Positions 18,263 to 26,377 of a stretch of DNA of 64,000 nucleotides are shown one piece after another. Source of the DNA: Flavobacterium gyeonganense (GTDB lineage Bacteria; Bacteroidota; Bacteroidia; Flavobacteriales; Flavobacteriaceae); contig NZ_CP121112.1 in assembly GCF_029625295.1 (NCBI RefSeq), forward strand, positions 4,092,001-4,156,000, written 5' to 3'. A program made the translations under genes and the position numbers. Each line of letters opens with the position of its first letter. The first letter of the stretch is position 1. A model generated the notes under the pieces. The model ran no database searches, had not been told where the DNA came from, and worked only from the letters and a program-made list of their open reading frames with translations.

Positions 18263-18784
18263 TTAATTGGCAGCTAATAATTCAGTCTCTTTTGGCATAA
18301 AATCATCAATAATCGAATAATTATTTATTCCGGTAATATTCATTTCGTCAAGAATATCAACCAGATTTCCGTAATTAGATTTTTTGCTGGGTTTTATTAT
18401 TACTGTGATTCCTGTTCCTAATTTACCTGCTTTTGCAGAATGATCTAATAGAAATTTATTTCTAATTAATAACTCTTTACGTATTCCTTCTTTTCCATAT
18501 GCAATTTTTTGAGGCTTCTTTATTGGATTATCTAAAAGACCTACAAAATATATTAGCTTGTTATTTTCACCTAATAAAATAGTAAGAGATCTATTTTCTC
18601 CTTGATCTCTATAAGGTCGACAGTCACAACATCCGTAATCAGGAAAATCTAAGTCCATAATTTTCGGTTTGGTCAATTCAGTTGTAACCATAAAGAACAC
18701 AATCAGTAAAAATGAAACGCTGACCATTGCTGTTAAATCAACTCTGGTATTTAATTTTCTGCTTCTGACTTTTTTAATTTCCAT
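18263..18784 (-). CDS. ExbD/TolR-family biopolymer transport protein (copy 2)
   Basis: 173 residues. After a basic N-terminus (EIKKVRSRKLNTRVDLTAM) there is one membrane helix, VSFLLIVFFMVTTEL, preceded by the Asp of VDLTAMVS that corresponds to the proton-path Asp of ExbD. A periplasmic domain follows with a Cys cluster (GCCDCRPYRDQ) and the conserved-looking IIKPSKKSNYGNLVDILDEM. ExbD works with ExbB to couple the proton gradient to TonB or gliding/export motors, but no exbB is adjacent. It lies 12 bp after a close paralogue, so the pair arose by tandem duplication. Confidence 0.8.
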   Translation of the reverse strand: MEIKKVRSRKLNTRVDLTAMVSVSFLLIVFFMVTTELTKPKIMDLDFPDYGCCDCRPYRDQGENRSLTILLGENNKLIYFVGLLDNPIKKPQKIAYGKEGIRKELLIRNKFLLDHSAKAGKLGTGITVIIKPSKKSNYGNLVDILDEMNITGINNYSIIDDFMPKETELLAAN

Positions 18785-18796
18785 AGGCTAAGAATT

Positions 18797-19318
18797 TTAG
18801 TTGGCTGCTAATAATTTTGTTTCTTCGGGAGTGAAATCATTGACAATTACATAAGTTTGAATTTTAGTGATCGCCATTTCATCCAGAATGTCAACAAGGT
18901 TTCCATAATTAGATTTGTTACTTGGTTTTATGATTACGATAATACTTTTTCTGTAGTCTCCAGTGTATTCTTGAATTTGTTTCGTTTTAGTTACTAACTC
19001 TTTTCGAATACCATCTTTGCCATATTTTAGCTTTTTTGGTGATTCATCAGAAAATTCTAATAATCCTGAATAGGTTATGATTTTATTTTTGTCATCAAGT
19101 AAAACAGTTAAGGTTCGATTTGCTAAACCGGCGCCACAGCCCCATCTACATATATCGTCATCATAATCCGGCAAACCTAAATCCATTATTTTCGGTTTTC
19201 TTAATTCCGCTGCTACCATAAAAAATATAATCAGTAAAAAAGAAATACTAACCATTGCAGTTAAATCGACTCTTGTGTTTAACTTTTTGCTTCTCACTTT
19301 TTTAGGCAGATTTTCCAT
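18797..19318 (-). CDS. ExbD/TolR-family biopolymer transport protein (copy 1)
   Basis: 173 residues, colinear with the downstream paralogue: basic start KKVRSKKLNTRVDLTAM, a single helix ISFLLIIFFMVAAEL, a periplasmic segment with CRWGCG instead of GCCDC, and the shared IIKPSNKSNYGNLVDILDEM and C-terminal LLAAN. The two Cys pairs may form disulfides in the periplasm. It is the first gene of the pair. Partner ExbB and TonB proteins must be encoded elsewhere, if these are functional. Confidence 0.8.
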   Translation of the reverse strand: MENLPKKVRSKKLNTRVDLTAMVSISFLLIIFFMVAAELRKPKIMDLGLPDYDDDICRWGCGAGLANRTLTVLLDDKNKIITYSGLLEFSDESPKKLKYGKDGIRKELVTKTKQIQEYTGDYRKSIIVIIKPSNKSNYGNLVDILDEMAITKIQTYVIVNDFTPEETKLLAAN

Positions 19319-19530
19319 GAATGATACGTTTTGATTTTAAAGTTAATAATAAAATCAATATAAAAATGATACATCTTTAGAAATTTAATAAAAAATAAAA
19401 TGATTTATAATGTTTTGTTTTGCAAGGCTTAGGGCTAATATTATCCATTTTTTGTTAGCAGATAAACATTTTTTGAAAACCAAAAGAGGTTTATCCCCGT
19501 AAATGAGCTTATAACTTAAAAACATTCATT

Positions 19531-20085
19531 ATGAAAACTAGAAAATTTTTAGCAGCAGCAGTTTTAGCTTTAGGATTTGCATTTACATCAAATGCTCAAA
19601 AAACAGTAATGGTCGGGGGAGCTGCCATGTATCCAAGTAAAAATATTGTTGAAAATGCTGTAAACTCAAAAGATCATACCACATTGGTTGCAGCAGTAAA
19701 AGCGGCGGGATTAGTAGAAACATTACAAAGTAAAGGACCATTCACTGTTTTTGCCCCAACAAATGCAGCGTTTGATAAATTACCAAAAGGAACTGTAGAA
19801 ACATTATTAAAACCTGAAAACAAAAAGAAACTGCAGACAATCCTGACTTATCACGTTGTTGCAGGAAAAATGAACGCTTCTGACATTGCAAAAGCAATAA
19901 AAATGGGTAAAGGGAAAGCAACGCTTAAAACTGTGAGCGGTGGAACTTTAACTGCCTGGATGAAAGGTAAAGACTTATATATATCAGACGAAAGCGGAAA
20001 CAAATCTAAAGTTACAATTGCTGATGTCAATCAGTCAAACGGTGTAATACATGTAGTGGACACTGTATTGTTACCAAAAATGTAA
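19531..20085 (+). CDS. Secreted fasciclin-domain protein
   Basis: 184 residues. MKTRKFLAAAVLALGFAFTS followed by NAQ is a Sec signal peptide. One FAS1 domain follows (about residues 45-183) with its two hallmark boxes: H1-like GPFTVFAPTNAAFDKLPKGT and H2-like NGVIHVVDTVLLP. FAS1 proteins are secreted or surface proteins implicated in adhesion. A strong stem-loop terminator follows. Confidence 0.9.
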   Translation: MKTRKFLAAAVLALGFAFTSNAQKTVMVGGAAMYPSKNIVENAVNSKDHTTLVAAVKAAGLVETLQSKGPFTVFAPTNAAFDKLPKGTVETLLKPENKKKLQTILTYHVVAGKMNASDIAKAIKMGKGKATLKTVSGGTLTAWMKGKDLYISDESGNKSKVTIADVNQSNGVIHVVDTVLLPKM

Positions 20086-20127
20086 AATCAAAATATAAGG
20101 TTAATTGATTTTATTATAAGTGTTTTT

Positions 20128-20167
20128 AAGTCCCGGTTTTATTCTATTAATGAAACCGGGACTTTTT
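20128..20167. terminator. Bidirectional terminator between the fasciclin and PhnA-domain genes
   Basis: AAGTCCCGGTTT, 13-nt loop, AAACCGGGACTTTTT. The convergent gene ends 4 bp beyond it. Confidence 0.85.
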
Positions 20168-20170
20168 AAA

Positions 20171-20749
20171 TTATATCTTCTTCACGTATTGTGTAATAAT
20201 GACAATTTGCTGACCATCGACTTTTCCTTCAATATATTCAGCGTTTTCATGGTCCAGGCGTATGTTACGAACAGCAGTTCCTTGTTTGGCAACCATACTG
20301 GATCCTTTTACTTTCAAATCTTTTATTAAAACCACAGAATCTCCGTGCTGTAAAACTACGCCGTTGCTGTCGCGATGAACCAGTTTATTTTCGTCATCTT
20401 CACCTTCGCCCGTAGCTTGTGCCCATGCAAGGGTGTCTTCGTCTAAATACATCATGTCAAGTAGTTCCTGAGGCCAGCCGGCAGCACGCATACGGCTCAA
20501 CATTCTCCAGGCCACAACCTGAACCGGAATGTTTTCATTCCACATACTGTCATTCAGGCATCTCCAGTGATTCAAATCGACATTGTCCGGATTTTCAATT
20601 TGGTCAATACAAGTGCTGCAAGCTAATACAGCTTCATCAATGCCTCCTTTTTGAGTCGGTAAAACCTGATATGTTTTTAGGTTTTCTTCTGCGCCGCAAA
20701 GTTCACATTTAGATCCGCTGCGTTTGCTTAATTCTCTTTCGATGCTCAT
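20171..20749 (-). CDS. PhnA-domain (YjdM-like) zinc-ribbon protein
   Basis: 192 residues. N-terminal zinc-ribbon cysteines appear as CELCG and CSTC (residues about 15-45); the C-terminal 70 residues form the PhnA domain (VVLQHGDSVVLIKDLKVKGS, VRNIRLDHENAEYIEGKVDG). The family was named from the phosphonate locus but has no proven role in phosphonate breakdown; no other phn gene is present here. It stands alone. Confidence 0.85.
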   Translation of the reverse strand: MSIERELSKRSGSKCELCGAEENLKTYQVLPTQKGGIDEAVLACSTCIDQIENPDNVDLNHWRCLNDSMWNENIPVQVVAWRMLSRMRAAGWPQELLDMMYLDEDTLAWAQATGEGEDDENKLVHRDSNGVVLQHGDSVVLIKDLKVKGSSMVAKQGTAVRNIRLDHENAEYIEGKVDGQQIVIITQYVKKI

Positions 20750-20887
20750 GGTTTAATTTTTATTTGAGGTGGCGAAATTAGTTTTAATTTGATTCGCTTA
20801 CAAATTTATATTTGGCTTTGTAAATCTTGAAATTGAAGATGTTTGTATTTGTTTTTGAAGCACAAATTTCATATTTCAAGACCGTTT

Positions 20888-20961
20888 GTCCCGCTAACCG
20901 CTTGTATCTTTTTCTGCCTAAAGAAGTCAGAAAAAGGATACCACTATTATCGGGGCTAAAT
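20888..20961 (-). repeat. Dispersed palindromic repeat, family 1 copy c
   Basis: Begins GTCCCGCTAACCGCTTGTATC, has the hairpin TTTTTCTG..CAGAAAAAGGAT and ends TATCGGGGCTAA. It is followed by ATTAGAAGTTTT, whose complement also precedes copy b, so the conserved part extends beyond the core. Confidence 0.7.
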
Positions 20962-20996
20962 TAGAAGTTTTGTTTTCATAAGATGATGTTTAGATA

Positions 20997-21461
20997 CTAT
21001 ACATCTTTCTTCACCCTCACCGCATCTGGAACCAGCATTTCATATTCGCCTCCGTGACGTAATACATCACGAACAATACTTGAACTGATGAATGAAGTAC
21101 CTGCAGCAGTTAATAAAAACACCGTTTCAATTTTAGAAAGTTTTCGGTTCGTATGTGCAATCGCTTTTTCGAATTCGAAATCGGCTGGATTACGCAAACC
21201 TCTTAAAATAAAATTGGCTTTAAGTTTTTTTGCCAGATCGATGGTTAGTCCTTCGTAAGTGATCACCGAAACTTTTGGTTCATTTTTAAAGGTTTCTTCA
21301 ATAAAGCGCTTTCTTTCTTCGAGGGAAAACATGTATTTTTTTTCGGCATTGACACCTATGGCTATTATAATTTCATCAAATAAAGGAATACCTCTTTTGA
21401 TAATGTCTTCGTGTCCAAGAGTAATAGGATCAAACGATCCCGGAAATATAGCTTTTTTCAT
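20997..21461 (-). CDS. coaD: Phosphopantetheine adenylyltransferase
   Basis: 154 residues, near the usual 160. The nucleotidyltransferase motif GSFDPITLGHEDII is at residues 8-21 with the catalytic (T/H)xxH, LRNPADFEFE and the second motif ISSSIVRDV near the C-terminus. It makes dephospho-CoA from 4'-phosphopantetheine and ATP, the penultimate step of CoA synthesis. The same strand then carries DUF421 and ddl upstream, separated by repeat-rich gaps. Confidence 0.95.
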   Translation of the reverse strand: MKKAIFPGSFDPITLGHEDIIKRGIPLFDEIIIAIGVNAEKKYMFSLEERKRFIEETFKNEPKVSVITYEGLTIDLAKKLKANFILRGLRNPADFEFEKAIAHTNRKLSKIETVFLLTAAGTSFISSSIVRDVLRHGGEYEMLVPDAVRVKKDV

Positions 21462-21463
21462 TT

Positions 21464-21515
21464 TTTAAAGTTTCTAAGGTTCTGAGGAGCTAAGCGTCTA
21501 AGTTTTTTTCAAAGC
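21464..21515. repeat. Short-word repeat (CTAAG words), half-copy
   Basis: GTTTCTAAGGTTCTGAGGAG followed by CTAAGCGTCTAAGTTTTTTT is built from 8-9-bp CTAAG-containing words. The same words lie at both ends of the next gap (22257-22436). Confidence 0.5.
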
Positions 21516-21557
21516 AGCAAGCTTTGGAATTTGATATTTTTAAATATTGGAATTTCT

Positions 21558-22250
21558 CTACGTTATCCTTTTTGTATTTATAGCTTCAACCCATTCTTCT
21601 TTTTGGCAGACCTGGCATTTTGCGGTTCCTGCTTTTTGCTCTTCGGTATGCCCACAAAAAGTGCAGGAATAAGTACCGTCAGCTGGAATAATTTTGTTTT
21701 TTTTATTAAACAAAGCTGGTAAAATCGGTAATCCATATCCAACTTTTTCATCTTCGTAGTAAAAGATACTTACTTCACCGCTTGGTTCTATAAATGCATG
21801 TTTTACCTGTCCTAAATGTTCAACAGAATTTACACGGAGCTCAGAGAAAAATTCATCCTGGGCCAAAGTTTCTTTTTTGAAACTGGTTACAGAAAATTTT
21901 CCGTCATTAATAAGACATTCCGTTTTGCCTTCAATAAATTCTTCAAATTTTTTGCTTTTTCCGGTCAGCCAGGTTACAGCCCTGTATAAAATCATAATAA
22001 CAGCAAAAACGATAATAGCCGGTACAATCCCGACATCTTCATAGAACATTGGATCTCCGGCAGCAGAACCTAAAGCAATGATGATTACGGTTTCGAAGAT
22101 TGAAAGTTGTTTTACGCCACGTTTTCCGGCAAGTTTCATCGTTAACAGTAAAATGATGAACATCACGCTGGAACGAAATATTACTTCCAGAAGGAATACT
22201 ACGGGTAATTCGTTAAATAACAATCTGTTCCATTCAAAGATTTCTTTCAT
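21558..22250 (-). CDS. DUF421 (YetF-like) membrane protein with C-terminal zinc ribbon
   Basis: 230 residues. Three N-terminal helices (about 30-50, 55-75, 78-100) are followed by the cytoplasmic YetF-type domain (GKTECLINDGKFSVTSFKKE, SVEHLGQVKHAFIEPSGE). The last 45 residues add CTFCGH and CQVCQ, a rubredoxin-like zinc ribbon that is absent from the basic YcaP/YetF architecture. Function of the family is not established. It lies between coaD and ddl on the same strand. Confidence 0.85.
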   Translation of the reverse strand: MKEIFEWNRLLFNELPVVFLLEVIFRSSVMFIILLLTMKLAGKRGVKQLSIFETVIIIALGSAAGDPMFYEDVGIVPAIIVFAVIMILYRAVTWLTGKSKKFEEFIEGKTECLINDGKFSVTSFKKETLAQDEFFSELRVNSVEHLGQVKHAFIEPSGEVSIFYYEDEKVGYGLPILPALFNKKNKIIPADGTYSCTFCGHTEEQKAGTAKCQVCQKEEWVEAINTKRIT

Positions 22251-22256
22251 TTTTTT

Positions 22257-22436
22257 TGAAGTTGCTAAGGTTCTGAGATTCTAAGTTACTAAGTTTTTTA
22301 CTCTAAAACCTAAATTTTCTTGATTTGTCATTACTCCTTTGTCAGGAATTACAATATTGTATGTTTTCGTTACAAGACTAATAAAAAATAAGGTGCTAAA
22401 ATCTTAGAATCTTAGCACCTCAGTATCTTAGCATCT
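22257..22436. repeat. Short-word repeat (CTAAG words), inverted arms
   Basis: The left side reads TTGCTAAGGTTCTGAGATTC then TAAGTTACTAAG; the right side reads CTTAGAATCTTAGCACC and TATCTTAGCATC, i.e. roughly its complement, 100 bp away. It occupies the whole 186-bp gap between ddl and the DUF421 gene. Confidence 0.55.
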
Positions 22437-23408
22437 TTAAGCCAGCGCCAGCTCAATTGCATTGGTAAACAAATCTTCCAGCGAAATTCCGGCTGCTTTT
22501 GCTTGCTGTGGAATCAGACTTTCGGTTGTTAATCCCGGAATGGTGTTCATTTCCAGCATGTGCGGTTCGTTGTTTACAATAATGAATTCGCTTCTTGAGA
22601 AACCTTTCATTTTCAATACTTCGTAAGCACGTTTGGCGGTTTCGCCAATTTTTTGTGTCAGTTCATCTGAAATTCTTGCAGGTGTGATTTCCTGTGATTT
22701 TCCTTCATATTTGGCTTCATAATCAAAGAAATCATTGTCTGAAACGATTTCTGTTATAGGAAGAACGATAATTTCGCCTTTGTAATTGATCACCCCAACA
22801 GAAACTTCGGTTCCATCAAGGAAACTTTCGATGATGATTTCGTTGTCTTCTTTGTAGGCCACTTCAATGGCGATTGGCAATTCGGCTTCGGTTTTTACTT
22901 TAGAGATTCCGAAACTTGATCCGGCTTTGTTTGGTTTTACGAAACAAGGCAGTCCCACTTTTTTCACGATTTCTTCGGTATTGATTATATCGCCTTTATT
23001 CAGGTAATAAGAAATGGCTGTTTTGATTCCGTATGGTTTTAAAACTGATAATAAATCACGTTTATTGAAGGTCACGGCAGCCTGATAATAATCACAGGAA
23101 GTCTGCGGAATTCCCAGCAGTTCAAAATACGCCTGCATGAGACCATCTTCGCCCGGAGAACCGTGAATAGCATTGAAAACACAGTCAAATTTGATTTTCT
23201 CTCCGTTTGCGGTTACAGAGAAATCGTTTCTGTCAATCGGGAATTCAGCATCATTTTCGTCAACATAAACCCATTTTTCTTTGAAAATATGAATTCGGAA
23301 CCCGTTGTATTTTGTTTTATCAAGGTATTGTTTTACAACCTTCCCGCTGATTAGAGAGATTTTATATTCGCTTGAATATCCGCCCATGATGATGGCTATG
23401 TTTTTCAT
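22437..23408 (-). CDS. ddl: D-alanine--D-alanine ligase
   Basis: 323 residues, ATP-grasp fold. Visible motifs: GGYSSEYKISLISG near the N-terminus, AIHGSPGEDGLMQAYFE, FVKPNKAGSSFGISKV for ATP binding, and the C-terminal EMNTIPGLTTESLIPQQAKA with metal ligands. It joins two D-Ala for peptidoglycan precursor synthesis. The divergent PASTA-domain gene is the neighbour across a 383-bp repeat-filled gap. Confidence 0.95.
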   Translation of the reverse strand: MKNIAIIMGGYSSEYKISLISGKVVKQYLDKTKYNGFRIHIFKEKWVYVDENDAEFPIDRNDFSVTANGEKIKFDCVFNAIHGSPGEDGLMQAYFELLGIPQTSCDYYQAAVTFNKRDLLSVLKPYGIKTAISYYLNKGDIINTEEIVKKVGLPCFVKPNKAGSSFGISKVKTEAELPIAIEVAYKEDNEIIIESFLDGTEVSVGVINYKGEIIVLPITEIVSDNDFFDYEAKYEGKSQEITPARISDELTQKIGETAKRAYEVLKMKGFSRSEFIIVNNEPHMLEMNTIPGLTTESLIPQQAKAAGISLEDLFTNAIELALA

Positions 23409-23467
23409 TTTTTGGTGTTTATGTGTTTAATCGTTTTTATTTTTTTGTTAATCTATTTTCATTCAGT

Positions 23468-23572
23468 TTGTCATCCCGAGGAACGAGGGATCTTCGCAAG
23501 AAACTCTACAATCAAAATCGCCAATCTTTGTCGAGCTACTAATGGAGATCCCTCGTTCCTCGGGATGACAAA
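23468..23572. repeat. Long inverted repeat, family 2 copy a
   Basis: The arms are 22 bp and perfect: TCATCCCGAGGAACGAGG.. at 23471-23492 and its complement at 23547-23568, inside TTTGTCAT...ATGACAAA ends. The centre carries CAATCAAAATCGCCAATC then TTTGTCGAG, which is shared with copies at 26990, 36024 and (decayed) 29723. Confidence 0.75.
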
Positions 23573-23615
23573 GCAATATCTATAGAAAGAATGCTCTTAT
23601 GAAACCTTAAAGCCC

Positions 23616-23692
23616 TAGCCCTGATGATAGCGGCATCCTTTTGTGCCGGGGTTCGGCGCAAAAGATACAGCGGACAGCAGGAAACAGCTCCT
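23616..23692 (+). repeat. Dispersed palindromic repeat, family 1 copy d
   Basis: TAGCCCTGATGATAGCGGC then ATCCTTTTGTGCC..GGCGCAAAAGAT and ends with GCGGACAGCAGGAAACAGCT. With copy a of family 2 it fills most of the ddl/PASTA gap. Confidence 0.75.
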
Positions 23693-23762
23693 TATAATAA
23701 CGTGTATTATTAGCTTTCTTGCTTAAAACAAAATTATCATTTTTTTTGAAACGAAATAGCTT

Positions 23763-23770
23763 TATCTTTG
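23763..23770 (+). promoter_or_regulatory. -7 box of the PASTA-rluA unit
   Basis: TATCTTTG overlaps the upstream in-frame TTG (23768), which excludes that TTG as start and supports ATG 23792. The nearest TTG upstream is only 14 bp away, so the -33 element is doubtful. Confidence 0.55.
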
Positions 23771-23791
23771 CGTTCATCTAAAAATAAATTT

Positions 23792-24415
23792 ATGAGTTTA
23801 CGTAAGTATTTAACGAGCCGTGTGTTTTTTTTACAAGTGTTGGGTGCGGCAGCTATTATTGCCGTTTTAGGTTATTTGTTTATGCATTGGCTGACGTTTA
23901 CAACGGACCACGGACATGAAATTGCGGTTCCAAATTTAGCTAAACTGACGGAAGAACAGGTAGAAGAAAAACTGGATGAGCTGGATCTGGATTATGTGCT
24001 TTTGGATAGTGTTGATTACAGAAGTGAATATCCTAAATTTAGTGTTGTAGAACAGGATCCGCTGCCAGGAACGATGGTGAAAGTAGGAAGAAAAATATAT
24101 ATTAAAATTAATGCATCAGGATTTTCGTCTGTTAAAATCCCGGATTTAATTGATAAAACATATCGTGAAGCAGTTCCAACGTTGAAAGCGTTAGGGCTTC
24201 AGGAAGGAACGATTACTTATATTCCGAACCTTGGAAAAGATATGGTTTTGGAGCTCCGATATAAAGGCAGAAACCTGAAACCAGGAGACAGAGTATTGAA
24301 AGCATCTAAAATTGATTTGGTTTTAGGTGACGGAAAAGCAAGTTATGTTGATGAAAGTGAGGCTGTAGACAGTACTGCTGCGCCAATTGAAGAAACCCCG
24401 GCTGATGAACAATAA
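23792..24415 (+). CDS. Membrane-anchored PASTA-domain protein
   Basis: 207 residues from the ATG (MSLRKYLTSRVFF). One N-terminal helix (about 11-32) anchors the protein; the periplasmic part has two to three PASTA repeats (AVPNLAKLTEEQVEEKLDEL, SVKIPDLIDKTYREAVPTLK) and an acidic tail (DESEAVDSTAAPIEETPADE). PASTA domains bind peptidoglycan or beta-lactam-like ligands; unlike PknB-type proteins there is no kinase domain. The stop codon overlaps the start of the pseudouridine synthase gene by 11 bp, so translation is probably coupled. The divergent ddl fits a cell-wall context. Confidence 0.85.
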   Translation: MSLRKYLTSRVFFLQVLGAAAIIAVLGYLFMHWLTFTTDHGHEIAVPNLAKLTEEQVEEKLDELDLDYVLLDSVDYRSEYPKFSVVEQDPLPGTMVKVGRKIYIKINASGFSSVKIPDLIDKTYREAVPTLKALGLQEGTITYIPNLGKDMVLELRYKGRNLKPGDRVLKASKIDLVLGDGKASYVDESEAVDSTAAPIEETPADEQ

Positions 24416-25451
24416 TAATGAAGAAAATTTAGATCTGGAAGACGAGTTATTCGAACATTACAGATTTGAAGTCCCAAAAGGTCAGGCGTTTTTGCGTATT
24501 GACAAATATTTAATGTATTTGATTCCGAATGCCACGCGAAATAAAATTCAGAATGCGGCAACGAACGGAAACATTTTTGTGAATGATATTCCGGTAAAAT
24601 CAAATTACAAAGTAAAACCTTTTGATGTGATAACGGTAATGTTGTCGCATCCGCCGTTTGAAAATAGGGTAGATCCGGAGGATATTCCGCTGGATATCGT
24701 TTATGAAGACAACGCGCTTTTGCTTATCAATAAACCACCCGGACTGGTAGTGCACCCGGGTCATGGTAATTATACCGGAACTTTGGTAAATGCTTTGGCT
24801 TTTCATTTTGAAAATTTACCGATGAACAGCAGTGAACGTCCTGGTCTGGTTCACCGAATTGATAAAGATACATCCGGACTTTTGATTATTGCCAAAACGG
24901 AAGCGGCTATGACGCATCTGGCCAAACAATTTGAGGCTAAAACTACAGAGCGTGAGTATGTCGCGCTGGTTTGGGGAAATGTTGCAGCAGACAGCGGAAC
25001 GATCGAAGGAAACTTGGCGAGACACTTAAAAGACCGCATGCAAATGGCGGTTTTTGCTGATCCTGAAATAGGGAAACCGGCGATCACGCATTATAAAGTT
25101 TTGGAGCGTTTTGGTTATGTGACTTTGATTTCATGCAAACTGGAAACAGGAAGAACACACCAGATTCGTGCACACATGAAGCATATTGGGCATCCGTTGT
25201 TTAATGACGAGCGTTATGGAGGTCATTTGATTTTAAAAGGTACAACGTTTACGAAATACAAGCAGTTTATAGAAAATTGTTTTAAAGCTTTGCCACGTCA
25301 GGCACTTCATGCTAAAACACTTGGATTTGTTCATCCGAATACAGGTGAAATGATGCGTTTTGATACCGAACTGCCTCAGGATTTTCAGGATTGTATTGAA
25401 AAATGGCGTAGTTATGTGAAATCGCATAATACTGAGGATGAAGAGAATTAA
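24405..25451 (+). CDS. RluA-family rRNA pseudouridine synthase (RluD-like)
   Basis: 348 residues from ATG 24405 (MNNNNEENLDLEDEL). An S4 RNA-binding domain occupies about residues 25-85 (RIDKYLMYLIPNATRNKIQN). The catalytic domain holds the RluA motif HRIDKDTSGLL with the catalytic Asp, then GRTHQIRAHMKHIGHPLFND. It isomerises uridines in 23S rRNA helix 69 if it is RluD proper; the exact target cannot be told. The upstream TTG 24387 is rejected because it lies well inside the PASTA gene. Confidence 0.9.
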   Translation: MNNNNEENLDLEDELFEHYRFEVPKGQAFLRIDKYLMYLIPNATRNKIQNAATNGNIFVNDIPVKSNYKVKPFDVITVMLSHPPFENRVDPEDIPLDIVYEDNALLLINKPPGLVVHPGHGNYTGTLVNALAFHFENLPMNSSERPGLVHRIDKDTSGLLIIAKTEAAMTHLAKQFEAKTTEREYVALVWGNVAADSGTIEGNLARHLKDRMQMAVFADPEIGKPAITHYKVLERFGYVTLISCKLETGRTHQIRAHMKHIGHPLFNDERYGGHLILKGTTFTKYKQFIENCFKALPRQALHAKTLGFVHPNTGEMMRFDTELPQDFQDCIEKWRSYVKSHNTEDEEN

Positions 25452-25474
25452 TTAGATATTTTACTAAATATTTT

Positions 25475-25502
25475 AAAGCTCCTGATGGGGCTTTTCTTTT
25501 TT
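25475..25502 (+). terminator. Terminator of the PASTA-rluA unit
   Basis: AAAGCTCC, TGAT loop, GGGGCTTTTCTTTT. Confidence 0.75.
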
Positions 25503-25594
25503 ATAATTGTGGGAATTTTGAAATCGAAAAATTAATCAAGTATAAGAATCAAATCGTCTAAAAGAGTAAGTTTGTAGAATAGTAAATACTGCAT

Positions 25595-26377
25595 ATGAAA
25601 AACAATTTCGATCTAAGAACGGTAAATGTTACCCGTTACATCACGCCTTTGCGCGAGGGAGGTTCTTTGCCTGCTTTGGCAGAGGCAGATGACGATTTTA
25701 AATATGTACTGAAATTTAAAGGTGCCGGACATGGTGTAAAAGCTTTGATTGCCGAACTGGTTGGCGGACAAATTGCCAAAGCCTTAAAACTACAGCTTCC
25801 GGAATTGGTTTTCGCTAATCTCGATGAAGCTTTTGGACGTACTGAAGCCGATGAAGAAATTCAGGATTTACTGCAGGGAAGCCAGGGACTCAATCTGGCG
25901 CTTCACTTTTTATCCGGTGCGATTACGTTTGATCCGGTGGTAACCACTGTTGATGATAAACAGGCCTCGCAGATTGTCTGGCTGGATGCTTATATTACTA
26001 ATGTAGACCGAACTTTTAAAAACACCAATATGCTGATCTGGCATAAAGAATTGTGGCTGATCGATCACGGAGCATGTCTGTATTTTCATCATTCCTGGAA
26101 CAACTGGGAACAACATGCCAAAAGTCCGTTTGCGTTGATTAAAGATCATGTTTTACTTCCTCAGGCTTCACTTTTAAAAGAAGTCGATGCCGAATTTAAA
26201 GCAATTTTAACTCCCGAAATTTTAGAAGAAATTGTCAATACAATTCCGTTAGACTGGCTGCAGTGGGAAGACACCGATGAAACACCGGAAGGCTTGCGAA
26301 ACGTATATCTGCAGTTTCTAAAAACGAGATTAGCCAATTCTGAAATTTTTGTAAATCAGGCTCAAAATGCAAGATAG
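25595..26377 (+). CDS. HipA-like kinase
   Basis: 260 residues. The stretch YVLKFKGAGHGVKALIAELVGGQIAKAL resembles the N-lobe lysine region, IVWLDAYITNVDRTFKNTNML the catalytic loop (D-x-x-x-x-N type), and LWLIDHGACLYFHH the metal-binding DHG, as in the compact HipA_2 family. Canonical HipA toxins phosphorylate glutamyl-tRNA synthetase; this short form lacks the HipA N-terminal domain and has no HipB-type DNA-binding partner. Its 3' end overlaps the DUF3037 gene by 11 bp, a pairing I know to be conserved in several phyla, so the two probably act together. Confidence 0.8.
   Translation: MKNNFDLRTVNVTRYITPLREGGSLPALAEADDDFKYVLKFKGAGHGVKALIAELVGGQIAKALKLQLPELVFANLDEAFGRTEADEEIQDLLQGSQGLNLALHFLSGAITFDPVVTTVDDKQASQIVWLDAYITNVDRTFKNTNMLIWHKELWLIDHGACLYFHHSWNNWEQHAKSPFALIKDHVLLPQASLLKEVDAEFKAILTPEILEEIVNTIPLDWLQWEDTDETPEGLRNVYLQFLKTRLANSEIFVNQAQNAR

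Noticed and set aside
20120..20712. Plus-strand frames opposite the PhnA-domain gene
   Set aside because: Antisense to a protein with clear zinc-ribbon and PhnA motifs.
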